This document shows positions 27,252-35,083 of a stretch of 42,213 bases of DNA, piece after piece (positions within the stretch are counted from its first letter, which is position 1; each line of letters begins with the position of its first letter). The notes under the pieces are model-generated. The model made no database searches, was not told where the DNA came from, and saw nothing but the letters and a program-made list of their open reading frames with translations. A program made the translations under genes and the position numbers. This stretch comes from Candidatus Gastranaerophilales bacterium (GTDB lineage Bacteria > Cyanobacteriota > Vampirovibrionia > Gastranaerophilales > Gastranaerophilaceae): NCBI GenBank assembly GCA_944323195.1, contig CALURR010000067.1:1-42213 (forward strand), written 5' to 3'.

Positions 27252-28346
27252 ATGGGAAATAAAATATATTCAAAAACCTTAATATTAAAGCTAAAAGAAC
27301 CAATTAAACTAAAATGCGGAAAAATTTTAGACAATATTGAAATTGCTTATGAAACTTATGGAAAATTAAACGAGAATAAAGACAACGCAATTTTGGTTCT
27401 ACATGCCCTAACAGGTGATGCTCATGCTGCTTATTACCACAAAGACAGCGAAAAACCCGGTTGGTGGAATGATATGATTGGGGATAATAAAGCATTTGAT
27501 ACTTCAAAATATTTTGTTATCTCATCAAACATTTTAGGCGGCTGCAAAGGTACAACAGGTCCATCTTCAATTAATCCTGAAACAAATAAGCCATATGCAC
27601 TTGATTTTCCTGTAATTACAGTTGAAGATATGGTTAATGTTCAAAAAAAATTAATTGATTACCTTGGTATTAAAAAGCTCATCGTTGCAGGTGGTTCAAT
27701 GGGCGGAATGCAAGCTTTAGAATGGTCCATTAAATATCCAAATATTATTGAAAAAACAATAATAATAGCCTCAAGTGCTCGCCTAAATGCCCAATCTATT
27801 GCTTTTAATGCAGTAGCAAGAAACGCAATTTTGACTGATGTTAATTTTAATAATGGTAATTATTATGACAAAAAACACCCTGAAGCAGGGCTTGCCATTG
27901 CAAGAATGATTGGCCATATTACTTATCTTTGCGAAGAAGCAATGTTTAAAAAATTTGGCAGAGAATTTAAAGATAAACCTAATTTTGATTTTGGAATTGA
28001 TTTTCAAGTTGAAAGCTACCTGGAACATCAAGGACAAATTTTTGTAGATAGATTTGACGCAAATAGTTACCTATATATTACAAAAGCTCTTGATTATTAT
28101 GACCCGATTAAAGAATATGGCTCACTAGAGAATGCTCTTTCTAATTCAAAATCAAAATTTTTAATTATTTCTTTTTCTTCTGATTGGTTATTTACTACAA
28201 AACAGTCAAAACAAATGGTAAATGCACTTGTTAAGATAAACAAAGATGTATCTTTTGTTGAGTTAGAAAGCAAATGCGGACATGACGCATTTTTATTAGA
28301 ATTTGACAAACAAACAAAAATCATAAAAAGTTTTTTAAGAGGGTAA
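27252..28346 (+). CDS. metX: Homoserine O-acyltransferase
   Basis: Alpha/beta-hydrolase enzyme that activates homoserine, usually with acetyl-CoA, for methionine synthesis. The oxyanion region is HALTGDAHAA. The nucleophile is S149 in AGGSMGGMQALEW. The acid is in FSSDWLFTTKQ and the catalytic histidine in CGHDAFLLE. The family signature GGCKGTTGPSSINP is present. Length (364) is normal. ATG 27252 starts the conserved region; no strong ribosome site is seen. metW follows directly (one base between stop and ATG), the common metXW pair. By sequence it could use acetyl- or succinyl-CoA; acetyl is the usual choice for MetX. Confidence 0.93.
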   Translation: MGNKIYSKTLILKLKEPIKLKCGKILDNIEIAYETYGKLNENKDNAILVLHALTGDAHAAYYHKDSEKPGWWNDMIGDNKAFDTSKYFVISSNILGGCKGTTGPSSINPETNKPYALDFPVITVEDMVNVQKKLIDYLGIKKLIVAGGSMGGMQALEWSIKYPNIIEKTIIIASSARLNAQSIAFNAVARNAILTDVNFNNGNYYDKKHPEAGLAIARMIGHITYLCEEAMFKKFGREFKDKPNFDFGIDFQVESYLEHQGQIFVDRFDANSYLYITKALDYYDPIKEYGSLENALSNSKSKFLIISFSSDWLFTTKQSKQMVNALVKINKDVSFVELESKCGHDAFLLEFDKQTKIIKSFLRG

Positions 28347-28347
28347 A

Positions 28348-28962
28348 ATGACAACAAAAAACCTTAATTTAAACTATAAAATAGTGTGTAATTTAATTGA
28401 AAAAAATACAAAAGTACTCGATTTGGGCTGCGGAAACGGCGAGCTTTTAAAAATTTTAAAAAAAGAAAAAAATGTTAAATCTCTTGGGGTTGAAATTAAT
28501 GAAGATTATGTTGTCGAAGCTCTTGAAAATGGCTTAAGTGTAATTCAGGGAGATTTAGACAAAGGACTTAATGAATTTCAAAACAATAGCTATGATTGGG
28601 CAATTTTAAATCAAACCCTGCAATCCACAAAAAATCCCGAATTTGTTGTCTATGAAATGTTAAGGGTTGCAAAAAAATGTGTTGTATCTTTTCCAAATTT
28701 TGCATATTGGAGAATTAGATTTTATCTTTTTTTTAAAGGCAAAATGCCAAAATCCAAAACTCTGCCTTTTGAATGGTATAATACACCAAATGTCCATCTT
28801 TTAACTATTGAAGATTTTTTTGAATTTTGCAAAAAAAGAAATATTAAAATTCTAAAATCCGTATATTTAACCAGAAACAAAGCCAGAAGCGGTTTTTTAA
28901 TGAGAAATATTGCAAATTTTTTCTGCGAACAAGCTGTATTTGTAATTACAAAAAACATCTAA
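28348..28962 (+). CDS. metW: Methionine biosynthesis protein MetW
   Basis: Class I SAM-dependent methyltransferase fold protein that partners MetX. The SAM-binding motif VLDLGCGNGELLKIL is near residue 20. MetW-type blocks follow: QGDLDKGL, WAILNQTLQSTKNP, VSFPNFAYWRIRF and LPFEWYNTPNVHLLT. Length (204) is normal. It starts one base after metX. The stop lies inside the start of an all-AT perfect hairpin that probably terminates the metXW transcript. Confidence 0.93.
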   Translation: MTTKNLNLNYKIVCNLIEKNTKVLDLGCGNGELLKILKKEKNVKSLGVEINEDYVVEALENGLSVIQGDLDKGLNEFQNNSYDWAILNQTLQSTKNPEFVVYEMLRVAKKCVVSFPNFAYWRIRFYLFFKGKMPKSKTLPFEWYNTPNVHLLTIEDFFEFCKKRNIKILKSVYLTRNKARSGFLMRNIANFFCEQAVFVITKNI

Positions 28963-29006
28963 ATTTAATTTATATTAAATATATAAATTAAATTTTCATT
29001 TTTTTT
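28961..29006 (+). terminator. All-AT hairpin terminator after metW
   Basis: AAATTTAATTTATAT (28961-28975) and ATATAAATTAAATTT (28981-28995) are perfect 15-base complements around a TAAAT loop, followed by TTCATTTTTTTT. The stem has no G or C at all and overlaps the metW stop codon. Confidence 0.7.
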
Positions 29007-29055
29007 AAGTTTGTAGTATGATTTTAACGTTAGTACTACAAAATTAGATGAAATT

Positions 29056-29745
29056 ATGCGAACCAAAACAAAAAACGAAAAACAAGATTTTTTACCAAAA
29101 ATCTTATACGATTTGAAAACTCCTGCCCTAGCACAAATAACAGCTCTTGAAACACTGCTTAAAATAAGCGGTAAAAACTTTGGCGCACAAGATAAAGACT
29201 TAATAGAATTAACTATACATTCTTGCAGATACATGCAGCACTTAATTGAAGTTTTCAGCATGATTAACACAATGGAGTGCGAAAGAATTAAGCCTTTTTG
29301 CGAAGTTTTTGACATAAACGAAATTTTAGAAAAAATATTAAACGAACTTAAAATTATACTAAAATATAAGAACATTACCGTAAACATAGATACAAAAGAA
29401 GAACTTTTGATATATGCAGATAAATTATATATTAAAATTACATTATTCAATCTTTTATCAAACAGCATTGACTATTCTTTTGAGAACAGCAATATAGATA
29501 TTAACTTTCGCACAAGAAAAAATCACCTAATCTTAGAAATCAAAAGCCAAGGTACGCCTATTGTAACAAATTTTTCAAAAGAAATTTTTGAAAAATACAA
29601 AAGAAAATCAACTTTTAATAAAACTACACTTGGGCTTGGCTTATATCTCTCAAAAGAAATTATCAATGCACATTTTGGAACAATAATAGCAAAATCACAA
29701 GAAAATAACATAAATATATTTGGTTTTGAAATCCCGATAAGATAA
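29056..29745 (+). CDS. Histidine-kinase-like protein lacking the phospho-acceptor histidine
   Basis: Cytoplasmic, 229 residues, consisting only of a dimerisation/phosphotransfer-like region and an ATPase-like domain. The H-box position reads ILYDLKTPALAQ, where the acceptor histidine is Y18 and the following Glu is D19. The N-box is recognisable (LFNLLSNSIDYS). The G1 box is weak (IKSQGTPI instead of DxGxGI), and the G2 box LGLGLYLSKEI is good. There is no sensor or membrane segment. It may bind ATP but cannot phosphorylate itself in the normal way. Start ATG 29056 has no good ribosome site. It is convergent with the minus-strand gene ending at 29813. No response regulator is nearby. Confidence 0.72.
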   Translation: MRTKTKNEKQDFLPKILYDLKTPALAQITALETLLKISGKNFGAQDKDLIELTIHSCRYMQHLIEVFSMINTMECERIKPFCEVFDINEILEKILNELKIILKYKNITVNIDTKEELLIYADKLYIKITLFNLLSNSIDYSFENSNIDINFRTRKNHLILEIKSQGTPIVTNFSKEIFEKYKRKSTFNKTTLGLGLYLSKEIINAHFGTIIAKSQENNINIFGFEIPIR

Positions 29746-29775
29746 AAAAAATGCAAACCATCCTGATTTGCATTT
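29744..29775 (-). terminator. Terminator of the 29813-30688 gene
   Basis: AAATGCAAA (29749-29757) pairs with TTTGCATTT (29767-29775) over a 9-base loop. On the minus strand the stem is followed by a run of eight T. On the plus strand there is no T run, so it serves the minus-strand gene. Confidence 0.65.
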
Positions 29776-29812
29776 AAGTAATTTAAGTTAAGCGGAATGT
29801 GGGTATGTAGGT

Positions 29813-30688
29813 TTAGCCAAAAGCATTGAATGACTTTTCAATGTTTTCATCTATAACTTTTTTAACAGATTCTTCTTCTGTTTTAACAGCACTTCTTTGT
29901 GTTTCAACATTATCAAGTTCCATTTCTAATTTTTTATCTTGAGCTTGAATTTGTTGTTGCAGCCTATCATATTTTGCTTTTGCAGCATCATCATTATCTT
30001 GATAATAACCATCTGAAATATTTGCAGTTGCGTCCCAAGAAATATTTCTCCATTTTCCTTCATCAGAAGATGAATCAAATCTTTGGATTAAATATTTACC
30101 ATTTCTCAAACAGTCTTGTAAATAATTTGGTCCGGAAACAGAACCACTGGAATCCGTTGAACCTGTTGCAAGATTGCCATCCACAATATAAACAGCACCG
30201 GTTGATTCAATTGAAACCCTAATTTTACCATCGGCACCCTTTTTAACTTCATAAGCATCATCTGATGTATTCAATTCGCCGTTATCACTAAAACTTACAC
30301 CGGGAATTTCATTTGCATTTGACACCACAATAGCACCATCAAAATTTACAAGCCTATAAGCAACGTTACTTGTATATGCTTGCTCTCCGGTAAGCATATT
30401 GGCTTGTAAACTATCGTCTGTAGTGCCTAGAGAACCACTAATTAAGTTTGAGTATGTTAAATTAACCTCTTTTGTAATTTTTTGTCCTGCATCCGCATCA
30501 GTACTTGTAGAATATAATGTAATCTTCATTTGTCTGTCGGATGTTGCATCTTCATAATCAGAAGCAATATCTTCTAATTGTTGAGATAAAACCAATCTTT
30601 TTTGTGAAATTTGTTGTGCTCTAAATTCCAGATCACTCTTTCTGGCCGTTAATAAGAGCATTCTGCCCTGACTTGCTGATAAACCCAT
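29813..30688 (-). CDS. Protein of unknown function with helical ends and a beta-rich centre
   Basis: Not assigned to a family. It has 291 residues, no signal peptide and no transmembrane segment. The first 50 residues are a continuous amphipathic helix (GLSASQGRMLLLTARKSDLE and on). The middle (about 60-220) is Ser/Thr/Asp/Gly-rich and probably beta. The last 60 are a charged coiled coil ending in IEKSFNAFG. Long helices at both ends around a variable centre are the layout of flagellin- and hook-associated-type self-assembling proteins, but no flagellar gene is nearby and this is only a resemblance. An upstream GTG (30697) is in frame, but ATG 30688 is preferred because AAGGTGG lies just before it. 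It is monocistronic, with its own terminator. Confidence 0.6.
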   Translation of the reverse strand: MGLSASQGRMLLLTARKSDLEFRAQQISQKRLVLSQQLEDIASDYEDATSDRQMKITLYSTSTDADAGQKITKEVNLTYSNLISGSLGTTDDSLQANMLTGEQAYTSNVAYRLVNFDGAIVVSNANEIPGVSFSDNGELNTSDDAYEVKKGADGKIRVSIESTGAVYIVDGNLATGSTDSSGSVSGPNYLQDCLRNGKYLIQRFDSSSDEGKWRNISWDATANISDGYYQDNDDAAKAKYDRLQQQIQAQDKKLEMELDNVETQRSAVKTEEESVKKVIDENIEKSFNAFG

Positions 30689-30814
30689 TTTTACCACCTT
30701 TGCTTTAATTAAACTACTTGCAGATTTTTACTTTGCTTATTACCTTTTATACATAGTTAATTCCACAATCAAAGGGTCGATAACATTTTATCATTTTCAT
30801 TTTACAATTCTTAA

Positions 30815-30845
30815 TAAAAAACCCTCTCAAATGAGAGGGTTTTTA
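30815..30845 (-). terminator. Terminator after rplI
   Basis: ACCCTCTC (30821-30828) pairs with GAGAGGGT (30833-30840) around AAAT. The stem is extended by A and T runs on both sides, so it would work in either direction. It lies 22 bases past the rplI stop on the minus strand. Confidence 0.88.
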
Positions 30846-30867
30846 TATCTTATTAAATTATATATTA

Positions 30868-31365
30868 CTATGCTTCTTCTTGTTCAGTTTCTTCTTCAAA
30901 AACTTCTTTAATTGTTTCAGAAGCAGTTACTTCAACGTTTAACTGAGCTTTAACTTTAGAAGAAAGTTTAATAGTCATAACAAAATTACCGATATGATTA
31001 ATAGGATTATCAAGAATAATTGATTTCTTATCAATTTCCATACCACATTTTGCAAGTAATTCCTCAGCCAATTTTTTTGTTGTAATAGTACCAAATAATT
31101 TTCCTGATTCACCGGCTTTAGCGCTTAATGAAATCAAACCAATTTTTTCAATTTCTTCCTTAGCAGCAAGAGCTTCTTGATGAAGTTTTTCAGCTTTCGC
31201 TTTAATTCTTGCAATATTTCTTTCTCTTTGTGCTAATGCACCTTTTGTAGCGATTTCAGCAAGAGAATTAGGAATTAAATAATTTCTTGCATAACCATCT
31301 TTAACGTTTACCAAATCGCCTACTTCACCTATATTTTGAACATCTTTTTTTAATATAACCTGCAT
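30868..31365 (-). CDS. rplI: 50S ribosomal protein L9
   Basis: Large-subunit protein with N- and C-terminal globular domains joined by a long helix. The N-terminus MQVILKKDVQNIGEVGDLV and KDGYARNYLIPNSLA are the L9 signature. A long Lys/Ala/Glu helix follows (about 45-78), then the C-terminal domain with GKLFGTITTKKLAE. At 165 residues it is about 15 longer than usual owing to a Glu-rich tail (EVFEEETEQEEA). A strong AAAGGAG ribosome site precedes the ATG. It has its own promoter (31403-31431) and terminator, so it is transcribed apart from the min genes upstream. Confidence 0.96.
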   Translation of the reverse strand: MQVILKKDVQNIGEVGDLVNVKDGYARNYLIPNSLAEIATKGALAQRERNIARIKAKAEKLHQEALAAKEEIEKIGLISLSAKAGESGKLFGTITTKKLAEELLAKCGMEIDKKSIILDNPINHIGNFVMTIKLSSKVKAQLNVEVTASETIKEVFEEETEQEEA

Positions 31366-31402
31366 TGGTTTCTCCTTTTGTTATTGTGATGAGCTAAGTT
31401 TA

Positions 31403-31431
31403 ATAATATTTAAAACACAACAAAATTTCAA
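31403..31431 (-). promoter_or_regulatory. Promoter of rplI
   Basis: On the minus strand TTGAAA (31426-31431), a 17-base spacer, then TATTAT (31403-31408). Both hexamers match 5/6. The leader would be about 30 bases long. Confidence 0.65.
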
Positions 31432-31452
31432 GCCATGGTTTAAATATTGTAA

Positions 31453-31980
31453 TTATTCAGCATTTTTTTTATTTTTTTTACCTTTTTCTTCTTCTTTTAA
31501 TTCTTCTTGCTTATCAACATCTTCTTCTTGTTTTTCTATTTTATCTTCTTGTGTTTCATCTTCTTCTTGTTCTGATAATTGACCTGCAAGTTCTTGGGCT
31601 TTTTCTTTTACAAGTTCTTTTAATTCACCCACTATTTCATTAGTTTTTTCGATATTTTTATTTTGAGCTATTGTAATAGCTTCATCGATTTCTTCATCCG
31701 TTTTTGTTCTTAAAACAGGAATGCTTAAATTTAAAATTGTCGTATTTTCACCTGCATCTATACTTAAATCGAAAGACTCAACATCAATTTCTAAATATCT
31801 TGAAATTGAATCAAGCATATCATCTTTAAGCATTTGCATAGCACGTTCTGAAAAACCGACTCTATCTTGCATTAAAACAGTTTTTAGTCTGCTTTTTGCA
31901 ACAACTTTTGTTTCATCAGCAGTTTGAGATGTAAAAAAGCTCAAAACCTTATCATATAAATCTGAAAAAATATCTTTCAT
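31453..31980 (-). CDS. minE: Cell division topological specificity factor MinE with a long acidic tail
   Basis: Activates MinD ATPase and drives removal of MinCD from midcell. Residues 1-92 form a complete MinE: an N-terminal membrane-binding helix (MKDIFSDLYDKVLSFF), the MinD-binding region KSRLKTVLMQDRVGFS, and the dimer domain with ISRYLEIDVESFDL and NTTILNLSIPV. A further 80 residues follow that normal MinE (about 85-100 residues) lacks. They are a helical stretch and then a tail made almost wholly of Glu, Lys, Asp and Gln. ATG 31980 is one base after the minD stop; an in-frame start 27 bases upstream inside minD is not favoured. Gene order minC-minD-minE is as in Cyanobacteria. Confidence 0.92.
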   Translation of the reverse strand: MKDIFSDLYDKVLSFFTSQTADETKVVAKSRLKTVLMQDRVGFSERAMQMLKDDMLDSISRYLEIDVESFDLSIDAGENTTILNLSIPVLRTKTDEEIDEAITIAQNKNIEKTNEIVGELKELVKEKAQELAGQLSEQEEDETQEDKIEKQEEDVDKQEELKEEEKGKKNKKNAE

Positions 31981-31981
31981 G

Positions 31982-32794
31982 TTAGCCCTGCGCTTTCTTT
32001 GTTGCAAAGAACTTTTTAATTTTATCGATTAAAGTTGTAGGCTCATCAATATCCAACAATGGCACATCTTCGCCCATTATTCTTCTTGCAACATTCATAT
32101 AGGCTCTACCTGCCAATGATTTTTCATCATTTACAACAGGTTCACCTTTATTTGTAGATGTGATGATATTTGTATCTTCGGGTATAACACCGATTAAATC
32201 GCAAGACAAAATCTCAACAACATCATCTACACCCATCATATCGTTTGATTTAATCAATTTTGGTCTTACACGGTTAACAAGTAATCTGTATTTCTCAACC
32301 CCTTCTTTTGATTCTAATAAACCAATAATTCTATCCGCGTCACGAATAGCACTCATTTCAGGAGTTGTTACAACAATTGCTTCATTAGCACCCGCTACAG
32401 CATTTTGAAAACCTTGTTCGATTCCGGCAGGACAATCAACAAGAACATAATCAAAATCCTGTTTCAATTGTTCACAAATATCTTTTAATTGATCAGCGTC
32501 TACTGCAGACTTATCACGAGTTTGCGCAGCAGCTAACAAGCACAAATTTGGATTTTTCTTGTCTTTTACAAGCGCTTGTTTTAATTTACAACGCTCTTCA
32601 ACAACATCGACTATTGTATAAACAATTCTATTTTCCAAACCAAGTAATAAATCTAAATTTCTTAATCCTATATCTGTATCAATCAACACAACCTTATTGC
32701 CCATATGAGCAAGAGCTGTACCAATATTGGCAGATGTAGTGGTTTTTCCTACGCCACCTTTTCCAGATGTAATAACAATAACAGAACCTGTCAT
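31982..32794 (-). CDS. minD: Septum site-determining ATPase MinD
   Basis: ParA/MinD-type ATPase that binds the membrane as an ATP dimer and recruits MinC and MinE. The deviant Walker A GKGGVGKT is at residues 11-18, with the switch regions DTDIGLRNLDLLLGLE and VLVDCPAGIE. The C-terminal amphipathic membrane-targeting helix is IDKIKKFFATKK. Length (270) is normal. It lies between minC (12-base gap with a GGAG ribosome site) and minE (one-base gap). Confidence 0.97.
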   Translation of the reverse strand: MTGSVIVITSGKGGVGKTTTSANIGTALAHMGNKVVLIDTDIGLRNLDLLLGLENRIVYTIVDVVEERCKLKQALVKDKKNPNLCLLAAAQTRDKSAVDADQLKDICEQLKQDFDYVLVDCPAGIEQGFQNAVAGANEAIVVTTPEMSAIRDADRIIGLLESKEGVEKYRLLVNRVRPKLIKSNDMMGVDDVVEILSCDLIGVIPEDTNIITSTNKGEPVVNDEKSLAGRAYMNVARRIMGEDVPLLDIDEPTTLIDKIKKFFATKKAQG

Positions 32795-32806
32795 TTATAT
32801 GCTCCT

Positions 32807-33874
32807 TTAATTTTGATTAATCTTAAACAACATTATTTCGCCATCAACCACTCTTGCTTCCTCCGGAGTAAAAATTGATGATCTGATAATATATGGAATA
32901 TTTGTTCCATCGGGACGTCTTGAATAACAATTTCCAATTCTTAATTGAACAGCGTTCAATTTTAGAGCTCTAACTTTGGCATTCAAATTTCCTTTACAAC
33001 CTGCATGTGCTATTCCTGACAAAACACCCCAAACTGTAATATCGCCAACCGCTCTTATTTCGCTTCCGGGATGACAATCGCCAATGATAACAACGTTTCC
33101 GTCAGATTCTAAAATTTGACCTGAACGAAGAGTTTGGTTAATATAAGTAGTATTTTTAGAATCCGATACAACAGGGTCATTAGTAGGGGTTTCATAAAAA
33201 TCAACTTCTTCCCAAGTGTCATCTGCAAAGGCGTTTTCATCATATGCCTTTTTGTAAACACCAATTGAATTCTTTTCAAGATTTCCAATATCATCCATAC
33301 CTACAGAAATAGGCTTTGTAAATTCATCAGAGACACTTTGTAATTCTTCAACAGAAGAATATTTTGCTTCAGCCTGTTGCTCAACCTGACTAAAACTTCC
33401 TTGAGGATTAATTCCGGCCTTAACAAGATCGGAATTGATATTTATTGAATCTTGCTGCCTTTGAATTTCATCTAAATCTGCTTCAAAATGTAAGCCATTT
33501 ACGTCTTTTAGTGCAATTGAATTATCAGCAGCAGTATTCATTGAAAAAGAATGAAATTCTTGACTATTGTCAGAAGAAGCAACATCCTCAACTCGTTTTT
33601 CAATTGGTTTTTGAACCAAAATATTCATATTTTGCGCAACTTGTGCAGTTTGCTCATTTAGCGTTTCAATGGTGTCCAATATACATCCGTAACTTGTTAC
33701 CAAAGATTGAATACTTAACAATTGAGATTGATTAAGTTGACTATCATTTAATTTTAGAACAATTCTTTTTCCTGAATGGTTAAGTGTTTCAAGAGCTAAT
33801 GACAGACTATTTATAATTTCACCTGTTGATGAGCAAGACGCCATGTCTACTACAAAAAACTCGTTATCGTACAT
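32807..33874 (-). CDS. minC: Septum site-determining protein MinC with a long linker
   Basis: FtsZ-polymerisation inhibitor carried by MinD. The C-terminal beta-helix domain starts near residue 243 (TYINQTLRSGQILES) and includes VVIIGDCHPGSEIRAVGDI, WGVLSGIAHAG and the ALKLNAVQLRIGN block that binds MinD. Residues 1-85 match the MinC N-terminal domain only loosely. A low-complexity Gln/Ser/Asp-rich linker of about 155 residues joins them, so the protein has 355 residues instead of about 230. ATG 33874 follows AAGG. It is the first gene of minCDE. Confidence 0.9.
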   Translation of the reverse strand: MYDNEFFVVDMASCSSTGEIINSLSLALETLNHSGKRIVLKLNDSQLNQSQLLSIQSLVTSYGCILDTIETLNEQTAQVAQNMNILVQKPIEKRVEDVASSDNSQEFHSFSMNTAADNSIALKDVNGLHFEADLDEIQRQQDSININSDLVKAGINPQGSFSQVEQQAEAKYSSVEELQSVSDEFTKPISVGMDDIGNLEKNSIGVYKKAYDENAFADDTWEEVDFYETPTNDPVVSDSKNTTYINQTLRSGQILESDGNVVIIGDCHPGSEIRAVGDITVWGVLSGIAHAGCKGNLNAKVRALKLNAVQLRIGNCYSRRPDGTNIPYIIRSSIFTPEEARVVDGEIMLFKINQN

Positions 33875-33947
33875 AAAAAATTACCTTAAAAAATAATCTA
33901 ATACTCATTACAAGACTACATTAAATATGCGATTACTACAATTATTT

Positions 33948-33976
33948 ATGACAGAATGTAAAATAAATTTTATAAA
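33948..33976 (+). promoter_or_regulatory. Promoter of the 34015 gene
   Basis: ATGACA (33948-33953), a 17-base spacer, then TATAAA (33971-33976), each a 5/6 match. Transcription would begin near 33984, leaving about 30 bases before the ATG at 34015. Confidence 0.6.
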
Positions 33977-34014
33977 AGCAATATTTTATTTTGAGAATTT
34001 TTATATACTTGCAT

Positions 34015-34794
34015 ATGTTAAAAATATCAAATACTGAAAAAAACATATATAAATCATTTGATTTTCCTGAAAAGACAGCCTATCTTACAACCAAAAAAGA
34101 ACAAAGAACAAAAAAAGCAAGTTTGATTGGAAGCGCTCTAGGTGCAGGATTAGGCTTAGGTTTAAGCATTGCACTTGCACGCAAAAATGAACCTGTAAAA
34201 GATATTTTTATTAAAAATGACATAAAAAAAACCGCCAAAAACCTTCTTAAATACACTAAATTAGATTATGAAGGTTTTAAAGGCTATATTTACATGATTT
34301 TACAAGCAGCAGGGGCAAGCTTTGGAAGCTTAATTGCCGGTTCTTGGCAAGATAAAAACAAAGAAAGTCGAATTGAAAAAATCAAAGAGGCGGTTTTTGT
34401 CATGAATAATGTTGCAATCCCGACAGCATGCGCAAAAACAGTTGAATATTTACTATCAAAAGACTCAATAATAAACAAATCTGAACTGTTGAAAAAAATC
34501 AGCAACAACAAACTTTTGAAAAATATTGCAGTCGTATCAGGTTTAATGGTAGGACTTTTAGGAAGTTTAAATATTTCCAACTATATAAACACAAAAATAA
34601 TTGAACCTGATGATAAACGCAAAAAAACAATAAACCCAACCGACTTCTTGGTTCATGTTGATGATATAGTTCCAATTTTAGCTTCATCTAAAGACAGCAT
34701 ACTCCATGGGCTGCCACTGGATAGATGCATGCCATTAATATATTTTATTTTAGGCTCTGAAGTTGGAGAAAAAAATTATTACACCTATGAATAA
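34015..34794 (+). CDS. Membrane protein of unknown function
   Basis: Not recognised; 259 residues from ATG 34015. The frame extends to a TTG at 33991, but neither start has a clear ribosome site, and the ATG leaves a normal leader. Three hydrophobic glycine-rich segments can be seen: about 35-55 (SLIGSALGAGLGLGLSIALA), about 95-115 (ILQAAGASFGSLIAGS) and about 180-200 (VVSGLMVGLLGSL). GxxxG-type packing motifs suggest helix-helix contacts in the membrane. The N-terminus and loops are Lys-rich. It has its own promoter, faces away from minC and is followed by a long gene-free gap. Probably lineage-restricted. Confidence 0.6.
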   Translation: MLKISNTEKNIYKSFDFPEKTAYLTTKKEQRTKKASLIGSALGAGLGLGLSIALARKNEPVKDIFIKNDIKKTAKNLLKYTKLDYEGFKGYIYMILQAAGASFGSLIAGSWQDKNKESRIEKIKEAVFVMNNVAIPTACAKTVEYLLSKDSIINKSELLKKISNNKLLKNIAVVSGLMVGLLGSLNISNYINTKIIEPDDKRKKTINPTDFLVHVDDIVPILASSKDSILHGLPLDRCMPLIYFILGSEVGEKNYYTYE

Positions 34795-34829
34795 AATTAT
34801 TTAAAACAACTTTTTATATATTAACTCTA

Positions 34830-34866
34830 TTAATTGTATATAATTTAGTGTACATTATACAATTAA
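34830..34866. repeat. 11-base perfect inverted repeat
   Basis: TTAATTGTATA (34830-34840) and TATACAATTAA (34856-34866) are exact complements 15 bases apart. It lies 36 bases after the stop of the membrane protein gene. It could be a weak AT-only transcription end or an operator; no T run follows. Confidence 0.5.
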
Positions 34867-35018
34867 TTTGAGCTTAACTCAAAAAAATATGAAATCAAAA
34901 AGGTTAAATCTTAATCGCAATAATACTTTTAGGCAATATAAGATAATTTTGACTTCTACTTTTCAAATATAAAAAATCCAAACTTACAACATTTAAAACC
35001 GTCAATATTAAAAGAAAT

Positions 35019-35083
35019 AAAAAAAAGGGGCTTGCGCCCCAAACTGTCTGGAATTAAGAATAGCTGGAAGTATGAAAAAGATT
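35019..35083 (-). ncRNA. Candidate short RNA on the minus strand
   Basis: GGGGC (35027-35031) and GCCCC (35036-35040) form a hairpin with a TTGC loop. Read on the minus strand it is followed by eight T (35019-35026), the hallmark of a Rho-independent terminator. No minus-strand gene lies within reach upstream, so it would end an RNA begun in the gap. A promoter candidate on that strand is TTGTAA (35113-35118) with TTATAT (35090-35095) at 17-base spacing, predicting a transcript of about 64 bases. Known families such as 6S or SRP RNA were not recognised. Confidence 0.38.

Noticed and set aside
29813..30688. Flagellin or hook-associated protein
   Set aside because: Only the general helix-beta-helix plan matches; no family motif and no flagellar gene is nearby, so it was left as unknown.
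31981..32007. Longer minE start inside minD
   Set aside because: It would add nine Arg/Gln-rich residues overlapping minD; ATG 31980 follows the minD stop by one base and begins the MinE membrane helix.
35027..35040. GGGGC/GCCCC hairpin as terminator of the plus-strand 34015 gene
   Set aside because: It lies 230 bases past the stop and has no T run on the plus strand; the T run is on the minus strand.
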